From assembly GCF_905404315.1 (NCBI RefSeq), contig NC_066287.1, forward strand, positions 8,432,001 through 8,496,000: a DNA stretch of 64,000 bases, read 5' to 3'. How positions within the stretch are numbered: position 1 is the stretch's first letter; each line of letters opens with the position of its first letter. Below are positions 1 to 14,000 of the stretch, one piece after another. This DNA is from Leptidea sinapis (Eukaryota > Arthropoda > Insecta > Lepidoptera > Pieridae). A program made the translations under genes and the position numbers. The notes beneath the pieces are model-generated. The model had not been told where the DNA came from, did no database searches, and saw only the letters and a program-made list of their open reading frames with translations.

Positions 1-268
1 TTTAATGTTTTGTTTACAAAAAATGAGCGATTCATTTTAAACGCCGCAAAAGAACATTATATTCGAGTGAATTTTATTTATTGCACTATACAAAAGTAAA
101 TTACTACTAAAATAAATAATTGTTTCTTAATACTTATTTTATTTGTATATTATCAGTAACGAATGATATTAGGTTACTACTAGGACTGGTGTTGAAAAGT
201 TAGCAGTAAGCTAACTTTTCCAGAATCTTTTAGAGGATTCATATTCTGGGTAGATAAATAAAGTCTTG

Positions 269-391
269 TACGCAACTGTTGATAATTAGGTATTAAAACA
301 CTCATGTGATACTATTATCACACTCGGCTTCGCCTCGTGAGATAAATCCACATTTGTGTTTTAATACCCCTTATTACACAACAGTTGCGTA
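269..391. mobile_element. MITE with ~40-bp inverted repeats, in ebi intron 3 or 3' side
   Basis: The two ends are near-perfect inverted copies: TACGCAACTGTTG at the left and its complement at the right, each continuing into a GGTATTAAAACAC block. The centre holds a CTCGGCTTCGCCTCG motif that is itself palindromic. Total length is about 123 bp with no coding capacity, as expected of a miniature inverted-repeat element. TA lies at both outer ends, so a TA target duplication is possible but cannot be told from the TIR itself. Confidence 0.7.
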
Positions 392-465
392 AATAACTAT
401 TAATTCTCATTTTATTATTACTATATTTTTAATTGTGTTTTTTTGTAATATACCTTAGTACATAC

Positions 466-1624
466 CTCAACACCATTTTGTTCACTCCCCGATCCAGTAG
501 TCTCTTTATTAGCTTGCTTTTGTGCATTATGAGCATTTTGTCTAGCTGCTACAATATCAGGTGTTACAGCATCAATTAGGCTTAAACTTTCTGTAAGTCT
601 TGTCTCTGTTCCTGTTCAAAATATTTACTGTATTTTTAAACTGATATAATATTATGTACTGTTACATAATTACTTAAGTCTATCAATAATAATAGAAGGA
701 GTTAAGGAGTTGTTCTTTAAATGCTGAATACTATTTAACCTTTCCGTTCCGGGCAACTCTGAGGCCTTGGATCGGCATGATTTTTGCACTCCCACAGTAT
801 TCTATCCAGTAGAGCACTTATAATTAGCATGATTTGAGTGAATGTATTGAAACAAGCTATAAGACCATGTAAAATAAATCATAAATAAAATAAAGTTCAG
901 ACAGAACCCGCTGAGGAAATATTGTGAGGTATAGCACCCTCGGTTTTAGTATATCTATAAAATCTAGTGCCCTGGGGAGTACCCCAGTTTGATGATTTGG
1001 GAAGGTTAAACACTCCTGTCCCTCAAACAGCTAGGCAGATATTACAGACCTCTATTTACAGTCCTGTCATACTATCCTGGTAACTTATTATTCCATGAAA
1101 TCTTTTAAACCAAATTTCATATGTTCTCTCAATATAATCAAATCAGGAAACAGTTACTACTCATTTAATTCTCGCTATATCTTCAATAAGTGTGCTTCAC
1201 ATTGTATAGTTGTCTCTAAGCTATTGCACTATGGTATTTATTCTACTTTCATTATTACCATTTACTGTAATAATAAATAGAAGTACCTATTTACTCTACA
1301 ATGAGAAACATATATAAATAATCTATGAATATTGAAGTAGATACCATCTTCTCCTATAGTTATTTCGGCTTCGGTGTACTGCAAGCCTTTTTGAAGTATG
1401 TTGAGAAGTGCAGCCGGCGGTACAAGAGCACCGTTTATATTGCTCTGTGATATGTGAGACTCAATACCAAACGTGTACGCTGAATGATGAAAACCTGAAA
1501 GAGAAAATAATAAGACACAATGTATTCAGATTTTACGGGATATCTAATTGTTATTTAACTATGAACCTGATTCTTGTAAGTATCGATATACTAAGAAGTT
1601 GACTTCATCTATTGAAAAACTCAT
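466..1624 (-). CDS. ebi: ebi / TBL1 (F-box-like WD40 co-repressor subunit), 5' exons only
   Basis: Three minus-strand exons were read by splice and phase: 1624-1567, 1494-1345 and 611-466. The predicted start is MSFSIDEVNFLVYRYLQESG, followed by a FGIESHISQSNINGALVPP block and then ESLSLIDAVTPDIV. These match the LisH domain (about residues 4-37) and the following F-box-like/linker region of TBL1, TBL1XR1 and Drosophila Ebi. The family is a core part of the SMRT/N-CoR-HDAC3 co-repressor complex in the nucleus; LisH mediates tetramerisation and the C-terminal WD40 propeller binds partners. Junctions are G|GT (phase 1), G|GA (phase 1) and GAG| (phase 0), all with GT..AG introns. After the linker a Gln/Asn/Ser-rich stretch begins. 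The WD40 exons are missing because the window ends. The family identity is very clear; the exact 5' UTR is not visible. Confidence 0.93.
612..1344. other. ebi intron 2, no recognised element
   Basis: AT-rich sequence between ebi exons 2 and 3. The only open frame of any size (1095-1280, plus) has no family resemblance and reads as chance. No tRNA or snRNA feature was seen. Confidence 0.6.
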
Positions 1625-2269
1625 TGTACATTAATAATTGTCTCAAATTAGACGTCCCAAATAAAACTATGAATTATGATCAGAATCAACGAAGTAGTGT
1701 AGTTTTTAATTTATTATTTTTTTTTACATTGGAAATGTAATCCATCAAAAATCTGAATTCGTATCTTGTTAGAGTAAAAATTTTCTTTGAAGTTTAATTA
1801 GGTAGGTACTAGCGTAGCTGAAACCATAGCCAAAACGATAAACAAGAGTTAACCTCCGAGACAGAAAGAAGTTTATGAAATTGTGTTTTTTTTATAATTT
1901 ATTAACGGCTTTGGTCTTCAAGAGATTGGTCTATGTTATATTCTTTGGCACACATTAAAAAGCACTATGGGTACAACAAAGGTTCACAAGAAGAATGAAA
2001 ACTCTTATAAAGAGATCATACATGTATTAAATTGAAATAAAAGATTGGCAATGCGACAGACTCACCATATAGTATAAGAGTGTGTTAGTGTGAGATAAAC
2101 AAATGAGACCATTTCCGTACATGCTATCGGCCTGTAACAGCCTTATGTTTGTTGTTAGCGAAACAAATCTCGCTTATGTGGAAAAACTTCGTCGTAGTAA
2201 TAGTTATTAGATTAAGTAGACTACTACTAACTTCCTATATCCCCTAGCTGGAGTAATGATAGTGCATAT
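1625..2269. other. 5' flank of ebi
   Basis: Sequence immediately upstream (minus strand) of the ebi start codon. It should contain the ebi 5' UTR and promoter, but I see no TATA box or other element that I would call. It is AT-rich with a short poly-T run. Confidence 0.4.
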
Positions 2270-2960
2270 CCATCACGATCAGTCCAGCACTTGATTTCAC
2301 TCCATGTCATTCCGATGTCTTTCGCTTCGTCACTGACAATCCACCGCCGGGTTTGCTTGAGGGTTCCAGTCTAGGACTTGCCTCAATATATAATTGGAAT
2401 CCCTGTGGAATGTGTGGCCTATCCAACTCCATTTGCGGCGTTTTATCTGTTGTTCTATTGGGATTTCACGACAACGTTGCCAAAGATGATCGATGGAAAT
2501 TTTATCGGGCCAGTGAATACCGACGATATTATTAACGTAAGCCTGAAGTTGATGAAAGATGGACTTGTTGAACTGCCACGTCTGACACCCATAATACAGT
2601 AATGTGGCCTTCACGAAGGACTGGAATATCTTGAGCTTAACTCTATTTTTCAGTTTCCGCGATTGCCATACGGATCGAAGCTGTGCAAAGCTTGCTCGTG
2701 CTTTGGCGAACCGTGAAGTGATACCATCTTCAGTCTATCCAGTCTCTGACACGCAGAGCATGAGCAAAGGGGCTGAGCTCGTTGCGTTGCGCCGAATTTC
2801 AACTGCATATCTACGCGTGTGTGACTTAAGAGGCATATATAATCGGCATAATCCAAATCCTCGTAGAGTATTTGTTATGCCCAATTCTATACCGCGGTAC
2901 TTGTTTTGCGTTATTTTACTAGGCGGCGTTAATGCGAGAGCGACAAGAAAAAGAAGATGT
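2270..2960 (-). pseudogene. Degenerate LINE reverse-transcriptase fragment (C-terminal part)
   Basis: Read on the minus strand, 2856-2650 gives a broken MDYADYICLLSH segment, which is the RT catalytic box with the second Asp of YADD replaced. After it, 2614-2330 gives an LLYYGCQTWQFNK segment and then the block ending GHTFHRDSNYILRQVLDWNP. That order (YADD box, YGCxTW, WIGHTLR-like motif, LDWNPQ) is the C-terminal half of a common insect non-LTR retrotransposon RT. Frames are broken and the element is truncated at both ends. It is different from family A next to it. Clade not determined. Confidence 0.75.
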
Positions 2961-3060
2961 GAAATAAGGCACCCTTGTCCGAATATCCGAAACGAACTTA
3001 TTATGAGTCACTTTACAAGCATAGTTCTTGTATAGGGATTTAGTAATATTTATTATTTTC

Positions 3061-3925
3061 TCGGGGTCGCCAATTTCCAGACACCTTCCTCACTGGGCGT
3101 CACATACAGGTCGTCGACGATTATTGCTCAAACCCCAAGCCCGTGATCGCTGGAGTGCCCCAAGGCTGTGTGCTATCTCCTACACTATTTCTTCTGCATA
3201 TGATATGTTGAACAACTCCTACATACATTGCCATGCAGACGACATCACTGGTGATGCCGTATACGGGCCATACAGGTCTCTCTCAGGAAATCTTCAACCA
3301 GTGCCAGGAGAAACTTGTGTCTTCTATCGAGTCCTCTCTTGTAAAGGCGGCGGACAATTGAATCTTGTCCAATTTAAGCCTCAGAATCCTCAAGTTTGCG
3401 TTTACTACTTAAAAAAAACCCCATTTGTCATATCACTGCCCTTCGACACCACCTCCCTTAAAGCCTCGCCCAGAGCTGCTGGAATTGTCGGGGACTACTC
3501 TGTGAACGACTCTTGGTGTTGCGTAGGGACGTTGCTTCATCGTGTCTTCTACGGCATTTCTCTCGGGGAGTGTTCTGTTTGACCTTATTCTAGCGATCCA
3601 AATCCACCCTCGCACGACACGCCACAGATTAGGATATCATTCCCACCATCTGGATGTGTGGCGTTCTTCTATAGTGAGGTTTTTAAGGAACTTTCTTTCA
3701 CGTACAACCAAGCTGAGGAATAAGCTTCCTTGTGCGGTGTTTCTAGGACGATACAAAATGGTTACCTTTAAAAAAGCGCGTATACCTTTTCAAAATGGCC
3801 AGCAACGCTCCTTTAATTACTCTGCAAGTGTTGCAAGAGAATGTCGGAATGTGAGCGGTGATCACTTAAAATCAGGCTTAACCCGCGCCCTCGTTTGGCG
3901 TTCTCTTCCAAAAAAACCCTTGATT
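3061..3925 (+). mobile_element. Family A LINE (Jockey/BS-like), 5'-truncated and decayed copy
   Basis: Plus-strand pieces match the other family A copies in this window: GVPQGCVLSPT and NDML..IHCHADD around 3150-3250 (RT catalytic region), LNLVQFNPQ-like text near 3360, and the 3' portion encoding RTTRHxLGYHSHHLDVW with the non-coding end at 3840-3925. Several frameshifts break it. The central thumb region is deleted between about 3470 and 3500. The Jockey/BS assignment comes from the protein motifs; clade placement is inference. Confidence 0.8.
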
Positions 3926-5074
3926 TAGAAGGACAAGTTGTGTATTTAATGATTATTTTAAGAGTATAAGGAAACTTTTGAAATATACATGTGAATCCAT
4001 CTCTGTATTATCGGAATCTTTAGGTATGTATCATTTACACTTGTAAATAATGCAGTAAGACCACAGACGTAAGTAAGACAACACTTTAATAGTATTGGAA
4101 CCTCTTAAAAAGAAACATATTATATATATATATTATGATTTAGTACCACACCTTAAGCAATTATGCTAACCTTATTATGACATCTTGTTATTAGGGCTTG
4201 GTTTGATAGTCTATATTATTTAGAACGACCCATTTTTTCAACACCGTGAAGTTTATATTTTGGTATTGCTTGTTTTCTTCCACATCATGCAACGTTATAA
4301 CAATGCAAAAATCCTACATGTTAATAATGTAATACTTATTTGTAAAGATTAATTTTACTCCTCTTAATCCTTCAATAGTAAGTAAGAAAACAAATCCTAG
4401 TCTTCATAATATATATGGTCAATATTATATGTATTGTGTATGTTTAGAAGTTATTCCCAACTCTATTGACGTATCCATAATTATATTAACCTATAAATTT
4501 ATAGTTTTATTTGCATGACGAAGCTGTCTTGACATAGTGTGCAAATAGAAGATTAACGTTATTGATTAACTACTTGTATTATCATAAATTTTGAATTGTG
4601 AAAGCTGACGGCTTTGTTGCCAATGCTCTTTATAAATTCAATAAATTATATGTAGAATTGTCAAATGTCAATTGAAAGACAAAAAGAGGAGTGTTTAAAT
4701 TATCTTTGGCAGGTTTACCGGAAATATATTCTTTTGAGTTTGGACATTATTTTGAAATTTCATTTTGCCTGGTTGTTGCAGCTTGTTTAATTTGAAAATA
4801 TACTACGTACGCTACGTCGATTTTAAATTTTAATTACTCAAAACTTCGACATTAAAAATAATGGTATTAAATATTCTTGGCAAACAGTGTTTCATTATAG
4901 AGTTAAATACATTTTAGTGGTATTAAATGTAGCTTCTTAATTTTTAACGTTGTATTGGATCATCTCTTCCGTTCTCTAAATCTGTTTGAAAGTAATATCA
5001 TGTTTATATGACTTTAATTATCAGTTACGTATATAATACCTACCAAACAAATATTTTGTTGAAATTTGTACGCA
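3926..5074. other. Intergenic region between ebi and GCP3
   Basis: AT-rich spacer upstream of the GCP3 start codon, lying between two head-to-head genes. It must carry the GCP3 promoter and 5' UTR, but I see no convincing TATA or initiator. No repeat family recognised. Confidence 0.4.
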
Positions 5075-8000
5075 ATGGATGGCCCTCATAGCAGCGTTGC
5101 TACACTTTTACACAAATTATGTATAATTTTGTCATCAAGCCCAGGTTTGTTATTTCTTTTTTCAAAAATATTTCGACATTCTTTTGATCTTAACAATAAC
5201 GGATGTCTAAGCATAATTTTTTTGCTAGGGCTGATTGTTTATAAGAAGAATATGCGTTATATATTATTCAAATAAACTATAATAAAGTTATTGTATTTCT
5301 TATCAATGTTTAATATACAAAGTTATTTCAAAGATATTTTATCGAATTTTAGAATAGGTTTAGTTTCCACTTTATTATTTTTTGTATACTTTTATGTTGT
5401 TAATTAATGTTTTTTTTTAATTGTATCTCTTTTCAGATGAGGCTTTTGAATTGGCATTGTCATCAATATCATCATATTGTGAAAAGAATACAAATTTTCA
5501 AGATGAGAGATTACTTTGTCAAAAGATTCATACTCGCTTAGCAAGTGTAAGTGCTAGAGATGCTGACAAGTTTAATGAGTCCTATGCTAAACTAAAAAAT
5601 TCTGTAAGTGTTAAGCATATTAATTAAGGGATATTAGATGGATTTATTTTAAGTTTTTGAATATATCATATAAATTTTTCATTTACAGTTTGTGATTAAA
5701 CAGAGAGTTGCGGTTTTGTCTCTTTTATTGGCATTGTCAGAATCTACTAACCAGACAGAGTCTACTCAACAGCTGTTTCCAATACCAAATCTTAATGTTG
5801 CTGTAAGTTAAATAAAGCAATCTTGTTAAATAATACAAAATAAAATATATTTCTTTACTTTATTGTTTACTAACTGACAAGACAGATGTGTTTGAGTCAA
5901 AAACAAAATTTTGGGATTAAAACTCAAAATAAGTTTGTATGGATTAGTTACATATTATCTAGTTGAGACTTATAAATAACTTAAAAATACTGTAATGAAC
6001 TTATCTATTCTTATGGTGGAATTGGTTTTATAGTCTAAAACTTGTTAATTACAACTATCACTTACATACTACAAAAATAAAATTGATTTATTGAAATATA
6101 ATAATAAGTCTAACGCTTCTAGTGTGTAATCTACTTAATATAGTAGACAACACACTAGAAGCTAAAACATTATATGGTGGGTCCTATGTATAATGTTCTT
6201 GACATTTGACATTAAAGTTTGCCATATTTTATAATGCCTTTGTAACACTTCTAAAATATCTGATGGCTTAGAATTATTTTAAAACTTTAGTTACTGTCAA
6301 AATGCCTCCCAATTTGGATACTTTCAAGTAACTAGATGCACACAATGATAATACACTTGCTCCTTTTTATTGTAATAACAATGATAGTAAATCAGTTTTA
6401 ATAAGTATTAAATATTAATTAAAATATTATATTTCATTAAGTTTCTGTACAGAATTCAGCCATTGCTTTATCTGGAGCCACAACCTCAAGCAAAAGTACA
6501 ATAGGATCTAGTTGGGGCACTAGTTCATCAAAACAACAGGGATCAAACCAAAGTCTGCCAACCAACAGCAATAGTAACATGGCATTAGCTCTGCAATCAG
6601 GCGGTAAGTTGTTTCAACCATATTTTAACTTCTATATGATATTAAATGAATAGGTGTCATCAATGAACAAACTTAAATTTAGTATTTTTTTTTTACATAA
6701 CATTGGCAAATGGGCAAGAGCCTCATAGGATGGGGAGTGGTGAGGCATCCACCCATGGACATTCACAACAACACATGTCAAAAGAAGTGTTGCAGGCTTT
6801 CAAGGCCTAGGAGTATGCTCTTTTCTTGAAGGTTCTTAAGTTGTATAGGTGGGAAAACAGCAGCCGGTGATTAATCCCACAATTTAGCTGTGTGAGCCAA
6901 GAAATTTTTTGCAAAACTTGCAGTTTTGGAATACCAGACGTCAACATGATGCGGATGGTATTTTGTACGTTGACTGCTGGAATCAACCCGAACAGCTCCT
7001 ATGAGCACACCAATATGCACGGAGAACCTACATCTCTACAAAGTATTATTATGATAAAGACATACATTGATTCTTTAATAAAGTATTCTAAGTAGACGAA
7101 TGTTTTAAATTATGACTGAATTTTTAAACTATTTTTTAGTAACTGTTAAATCACATATTTAAAAGGTGCCTTTAGCTTGATTACGATTGTACAGCTATGT
7201 TACAAGCTTCTAGAATCTAGGGAATGTTGTCTTTTTTATTGTTTTGGACTGTTTAGTATGTTTGTAATAGTTATATTGCAATAAGTTATGTTAAATTATT
7301 TATTAAATGTATTTTTTTATGACCTGCTGATGCTAATTCTTCTATTTTAATTTTTTGTCTGTTTGTTGTTATCTTAGTCAAAACTGTCTTGAAAGATCTT
7401 CATGTAGGTGATATATCTTCAAATTGAGCATAATTATATACACATATTACATGAGGTGTTCCTGTGCTTATATAAAACTAAAGATAAGTATTCCTATGCC
7501 GTATAATTTATACTTACTTAAAGTACTGATAACTGAAGAAAATTAATAATATGATATTTTGTAGATTTCTGCTGATTTTGCGTACTTGCTATCTTTTTTA
7601 TCTTATATTTGGGTGAAAGGGCTTATGTGCTTAGTAGATTTTTGAATTAAAAAAAAAAATATTTGTAATTTTATCCTACCTACATACAGCTACCACGCCA
7701 ATATGTAGGAACGCTATGTCATAGAACTTAAGTTAGTTAGTTTAGCTGGGCTGTTTGTTGGTGATTGGAGTATTTGTGCCCGTTGTTTGGCCACACTGCT
7801 GCACTCCATAAGCACGTGTTCTGGCGTTTACTCTGTCTCCATGCATCCTCTGCACAAGGGACTGTCTGTTACACCTATGATAGACAGATGCTTGACAAGT
7901 CAAGGGACAGTGACAGGTGTTGTACGTATATTGTCCCTGTGTAGTCTCATCAGGTTGCGGGCGAACCTCTTTGGGGGCACCGGAACCGCACTCTTTGTTT

Positions 8001-11000
8001 GCCTGCAACCTTTGCTGTTTTTCCTTTCTGTTAGGTGGGATTGTTGCGTTTTTTCTCACAGCCATTTTTTAATTTGGGCCTGGGGTATGGGTAGCAGTGG
8101 CTCCGGTACATATGCTACAGCTTAGGATCCCCTTTTGGCTAATTCATCTGCGTTGTCATTGCCTAGTGAGTTTCTGTGTCCTTTGATCCATTGCGGAGTG
8201 ACTCTGTTCTGGTTTGCGATGTATAAGGACAGATGTTATGGTGTTGTTCTGTAGCGCCTGAAGTACAGATGCACTGTCTGAGATTATCTTTATGTTGAGG
8301 TCTCTGATTTCTCTGGCTGCTACCGTCTCAGCTGCTCTAGTGATTTCAATACATTCTACTTATTTAGGTCGTACGAGAAGACTCTGGCTCCAGTGCCGTG
8401 TATGGGTCCATAGAACTATTAACGTAGCGGTACTAAGAACAACCGCCATTTACTGCGCCTGTTCGAATCCCTCGTCCAATATGTACGCGTTGGCTTAAGC
8501 CAAAGAAGAATAACTTCTTACGCACTTCTTCTTATGTCTAACACAAATATCTCCCTCGTGCTATTTTACGTTCGTAGAAAAAGCTTGTAATAAGGAAGGT
8601 ATTAAATTCAACCAATGAAAACATTATTGTACTCGTACCACATCAGATTTAAATAACGTGCAATTTAATATCATTAAATTGTTTTTATACAATTGGAGAG
8701 TTTTTTTTTTAAATTTGAAATTATATATTGAAATTTATTTAATTTTCATCCATCGGTTGTAGTTCAGTAGACATATGAGTTACTAGATAGGCTTGGTAAC
8801 GGAAGTATGATACAAATGGACTAGTTTACCAGCGAACGCACCGTTGTCGAACATTGATAATTTTTGTGTGAAAATGTTATTACCAGAAGTGAAAGTGAAG
8901 AGCGAAGACCACTTAAAATCAATGTTACAGATCGAGCAAGTGAACGCACATGTGTGAGGGATGCAGTTCTGGCTGCAACAGGTGTTAAAACTCGCACATC
9001 TTCCTCTTGGCCTAGATCCGTTCGAATACTGTACTCTCGTATCTCACATCTTGGGCCCCTTCACGATAAACTGAAAGAGTTTATTGATCCCTCATCAGGT
9101 GTGATGCCGCAAGGTGAGTAATTAATATTTATTAATGATTTTATCAGCAATACTTTACACTGACACGGATTATTTCAAAATGAATGTGGTCCCATAGATA
9201 ACGTTTTATACCAGTGGAAGGCTCCTTTGCACTGGAGGCTGGCTAGATTATGGGTACCTTTTTCTGCCGTGAAGCACTAATGTGTAAGTATTATTGTGTT
9301 TCGGTGTGAAGGGCACCGTAGCTAGTGAAATTACTGGGCAAATGAGACTTAACATTTTATGTCTTAAGGTGACGAGCGCAATTGGAGTGCCACTCAGAAT
9401 TTTTGGGGTTTTCAAGAATCCTGAACAGGACTGCATTGTAATGGGCAGGGCGTATCAATTACCTTCAGCCGAACGGCCTGCTCGTCTCGAACCTTATTTT
9501 CATAAAAGACATACACAGCAACAAAGTAATTTTTGAAGTAACTGGCCTTCCAGCTAACCACCGAAGGCTACTGAGTAGTAGTAGTTACTATATGGTATCA
9601 ATCAAAACGGAATATTGAAAAATGACAGAAACGATGGCGTCTCTAAAGTCCTATACTTAAAATTTACTAGCGTATACGACTTGACAGCCTGACCATGCGT
9701 TACAAATTTTGATTGGTCAATGTGTGCTAGGTTAATATTAAAAATACTAAGGAAGTAATTCCAAGCGTGGTTGACTGTTTAAGACTTGTCAATTAAAATC
9801 GGTTACGTTACTGTAACCGATATATATATAGATTCACTTTCCTTTTCTATCTTGCTGTATCTCCGTTGGAGATGTTCTGTGAGATGTGCCAAATAAGTTT
9901 GATGCGCCCATTCTTGTCAGGTCTGAGGCATTCTTTTTGGAATGGGTAGTTTTTGACTTTCAATAAGTGATGTCACATCCTATTTTGAATAAAAATATTT
10001 GAATTTGAATTTAATTACCATCTAACTTGATACGCATGTCATTAACAATCTCTTTCACCGCACTCTTTCTTCCTCCGCACGACACGCCACAAACTAGGAT
10101 ATCATCCCCATCATATGGACGTGTGGAATTCCTCCACAGTGCGGTTTTCAAGGAGCTTTCTTTCACGTACTACAAGGCTGTGGAATGAGCTTCATTGTGC
10201 GGTGATTCCGGGACGATACGATGTGTGTGCTGTGTGTGTCTCTTGTGATTTCTCTCGTGTTGTGACAAGAATGTGGATAGCGGTGATCACTTAACACCAA
10301 GTAACCCGTATGCTCGTTTTCCTCCTTTTCCATAAAAAAAATAATTCAAATAAATCAATGTTATACTGAGTGACCAAGTCGCCGATCAGACGTATTGTTC
10401 GATTGGTAGGAACTTTCTCCGCATTTCTGGTGCGCGTCACGGGCCTTAGCTATCGACTCCGTCGTATCACGGGGGATACGACTTGGTAACCAACTAACTT
10501 GCGATTTGATTTCCGGAGGTTCACTTTCTCTGCCTATTTCTCCAGGATTGATTGTACATATATGGATTTGTATACAATTAAGTACTTATCTACCACTAGG
10601 GGGCACTGGTGATTGAAAATTTAAGCATAGATTGGTCTAAATTCGTTTCATCTTTATATGTTTAGGTCTGATGGGTGAAGGACTCGTAGCTGCTGTCAGA
10701 GATGAACTTACAGAATACTACAGGAGTGTTGCATTATTACAATCACAGGTTTGTGATCATTATGTATTTATATGTGAAAAGTGACGAGCAGGACACACTT
10801 GATGGTAAGTTCAACGCATTACGATGCGGTGTCGCTCAGGATTCCAGATTGAACCAAAAATTCTGAGTGGCATCGCATTTGCGCGCATCACTTAAAGACA
10901 GCTACGTCGCGCTGACGAGAATCTTCGGTCGACCTCGTCGGTCCGGTGTACTTTGACGCGGTATAGCGATAAATTAGTGCATTCAGTGCGACGCAGACCG

Positions 11001-14000
11001 AGCTACCTATGCCGACCGTACGCGTGTGCGTTTCATCGTTAAAAAAAATCATGTTCGGGCAATTTCGAATGTGCCTTTTTTTGTACGTGCCCTTAACGCG
11101 TGCGTTAGAAAGGGAAGCACGCGCTGTGATAGATGTTTTCGCGTCGGGTGGATTTCCGTGCCACAAAGTATTCAACAACGAGATAGCGGACAAAGAAAAG
11201 TTATAGCATTGCAGTTTATTGAAGATATAGAAACGTTACAAAAGTTTGGAATATCTAAATGATAACCTTTACACATATAAAGTATACCGGAACGACGCAA
11301 ATATCTTCAAACGTTTAAAGCAACAACGACTGAACTAAATGACAATATTGGCGTTGCGGTCGTTAACACATTCAAGTATTGAAAGCGTCAAACGAAAGTT
11401 GAATAGAAAGACGAAGATGAAAGTTGAAGATGATAAAGCACAGCGTAGACTTAAGTCATTATCAACAAAACGCTCTATAAAGCATATATTCGGCCGCGAG
11501 TATTGATGTCAAAACTGTCGGGTGCATCCCAGTCTCAGTCAAAGACATATTCAAATAGGCTTAAACTAATTGCTTTTGAATCGTCATTATAACTATTTAA
11601 TTTAAATAACTGAATCTACGATATGTTCGGAAAAACTGGACCTGGACTGTGACATTCAAAATATACCTTTCTAAAAGGCTGACAACGCTCCTGTAATTCC
11701 TCTGGTGTTGCAAGAGAATGTGGGCGGCGGTGATCTTAAACATCAGGTACTCTTGTTTGTCGTGTTCCATATAAAACCGCCTCTACTTAAACCAATGAGT
11801 ATTTTACAATATCTGTATTATGCTGACATAAAAGATTAGTTTATAAGGTGCTGCTTCCAACATATTATGAGTTTAAAAAGCGTTTTAAATAGCTAGAATG
11901 GTGGACACAGTACCTTATTAACGTTCCAAAGAGCTGATTCATGTATATTTATTCATTTATAACAAATAATAATGAAAAATTTATGAAAAAATTAGATTGA
12001 TCTGATAAATGCCGCTGAATTCAATAGGACTACATTGTATAGAACACAAACTAAAATCTAATCTGTTTGTTAATTTTATGTGATATTTGGATTTACTATG
12101 TATTAAATATACAATTTTTTTCTAACACAATTAGATTATTAGTTTACTAACAGTAAATCAAAGTTGTCCGAAAATAAACGTTTATTTTATTTATTTATTT
12201 GTATACCATCGAAAGTATGAATGTGATTTTTTAATTATAGCTAATAATGCATGGTTGTAGGTCTGTGAAAGCGATGGCGGTGGTGGAACTCTCCGACGTG
12301 TTTCTGTGTGGGCACAGGAACCGCTGCATAGGCTGACCTGGCTTGCCAACATAGCACACGCTGCGCAGCATAAGAAAGGTAAAACTTTGTTTTCTAATCG
12401 CCGTATCGTCGGCAAAGCAAGCTTGCGAGACGATAACTGTGCGAAATTTAACACGTGACGTGTTGCACAAGATATCCAACGGCAGCGTCGATTTGTAGGG
12501 TTCCGTAGTCAAATGGCAAAAAACGGAACCCTTATATTATATTCGTCATATATGTCGATAAATCTACAAAGTTTGAACGAAATCTAGCCGTTTAAAGTGA
12601 GTCAAAATCGCGCCCAAAGAAGTCGGTTACAAACATACAAGTGAAGCTAATATAAAGCGTGTAAAAAACAATAAATTTTCGCGGTTCCTCGCGGTTTGTC
12701 GGAGTTGGCACCGACTAGTTTCTGACCATTCGGAGGTCCTTCATCGGAGTGAATGAGTTCTACATTAGCGAAACGGGACGCTATATAAAGACTAGACTCT
12801 CAGATCACATCCGAAATATTCTAAAATGGATAGCAACACCTCGGCGGTGGCAGCTCAACTCAGACATCTCACATTAGTTTTTTTCCACATTATCAAACAA
12901 TTCATATTGCAGCGTCAAAATAACATTCATTACTCACTTCACGGCATCGGTTCAATTGATAATTCCCGTATTTATAGAATTTTAGTTCCTTTTTATTTTT
13001 TGTACAGTTTTTTTGGCACCCGAAATTCCATTCTATAATTTTGACAAACTCAAACAAGCCAGTATAATCGGAAAAAATTTAAACCAATAGCAGCAGTTGC
13101 CGTGAAATTTTTCCCGAACCGATGCGACTTCGGGATCTTCAAGAAACTTGGATACCTTAAAGGCCGGCAACGCATATAGCATCTCTTAACACCAGTTGTT
13201 GCCGATGTCCGTGGGCCTGTTGCCTGTTTGCCGCCCTCTTATATAAATAAATATGTTCAAGGTGGTGAACTAGCCTCATGTGTGCACCGATTTGTTCATC
13301 ACGGCGACGAACGAGTGTCAGCACTTGCCAGACGTTTGCTGACTTCGCTATTGTATCCGCTGCTACTCATGCTAACTAGATGGCTTCTGCACGGTATAGT
13401 ATACTCTTTAAATGTGCTTTATATCTAACTTAGATAGTTTATACGTCTCTTGCTGCTAGACGACCGATGAAAACAGGCCAGGTTTATTACTTAAGTGTGC
13501 GTGATAAGCTACGTCTTACAATGGCGATTTGTATGTTTTTTTTATGACATAGGAGGACAAACGAGCGAACGGGTCACCTGGTGTTAAGTAATCACCGCCG
13601 CCCACATTATCTTGCAATATCAGAGGAATCACAGGAGCGTTGCCGGCCTTTAAGAAAGGTGTGCGCGCTTTTTTTAAAGGTACCCATATCGTAACATCCG
13701 GAAACACCGCACAAGGAAACTCCTTCCACAGCTATGTAGTACGTGGAAGAAAGCTCCTTGAAAACCGCACTGTGGAGGACAGCCACACATCCAGATGGTG
13801 GGTATGATATCCTCACTTGTGGCGTGTCGAGCGAAGGTTGAATTTGGCGGCAGGAATGAGGTTAACGGAACACTCCCCGTGATAAATGCGAGACAAACAA
13901 TGAAGCGACATCTCTACGCAACGCCAAGTGATCTAGCCGTTCACAGAGCTCTGGGTCCCTGACAATTCGAGCTGCTCTGCATTGCACGCGGTTAAATGGA

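Noticed and set aside
11009..11262. Two plus-strand open frames in the CpG-containing insert as a possible gene
   Set aside because: No known domain, no consistent splice sites, and frames are open on both strands because of composition.
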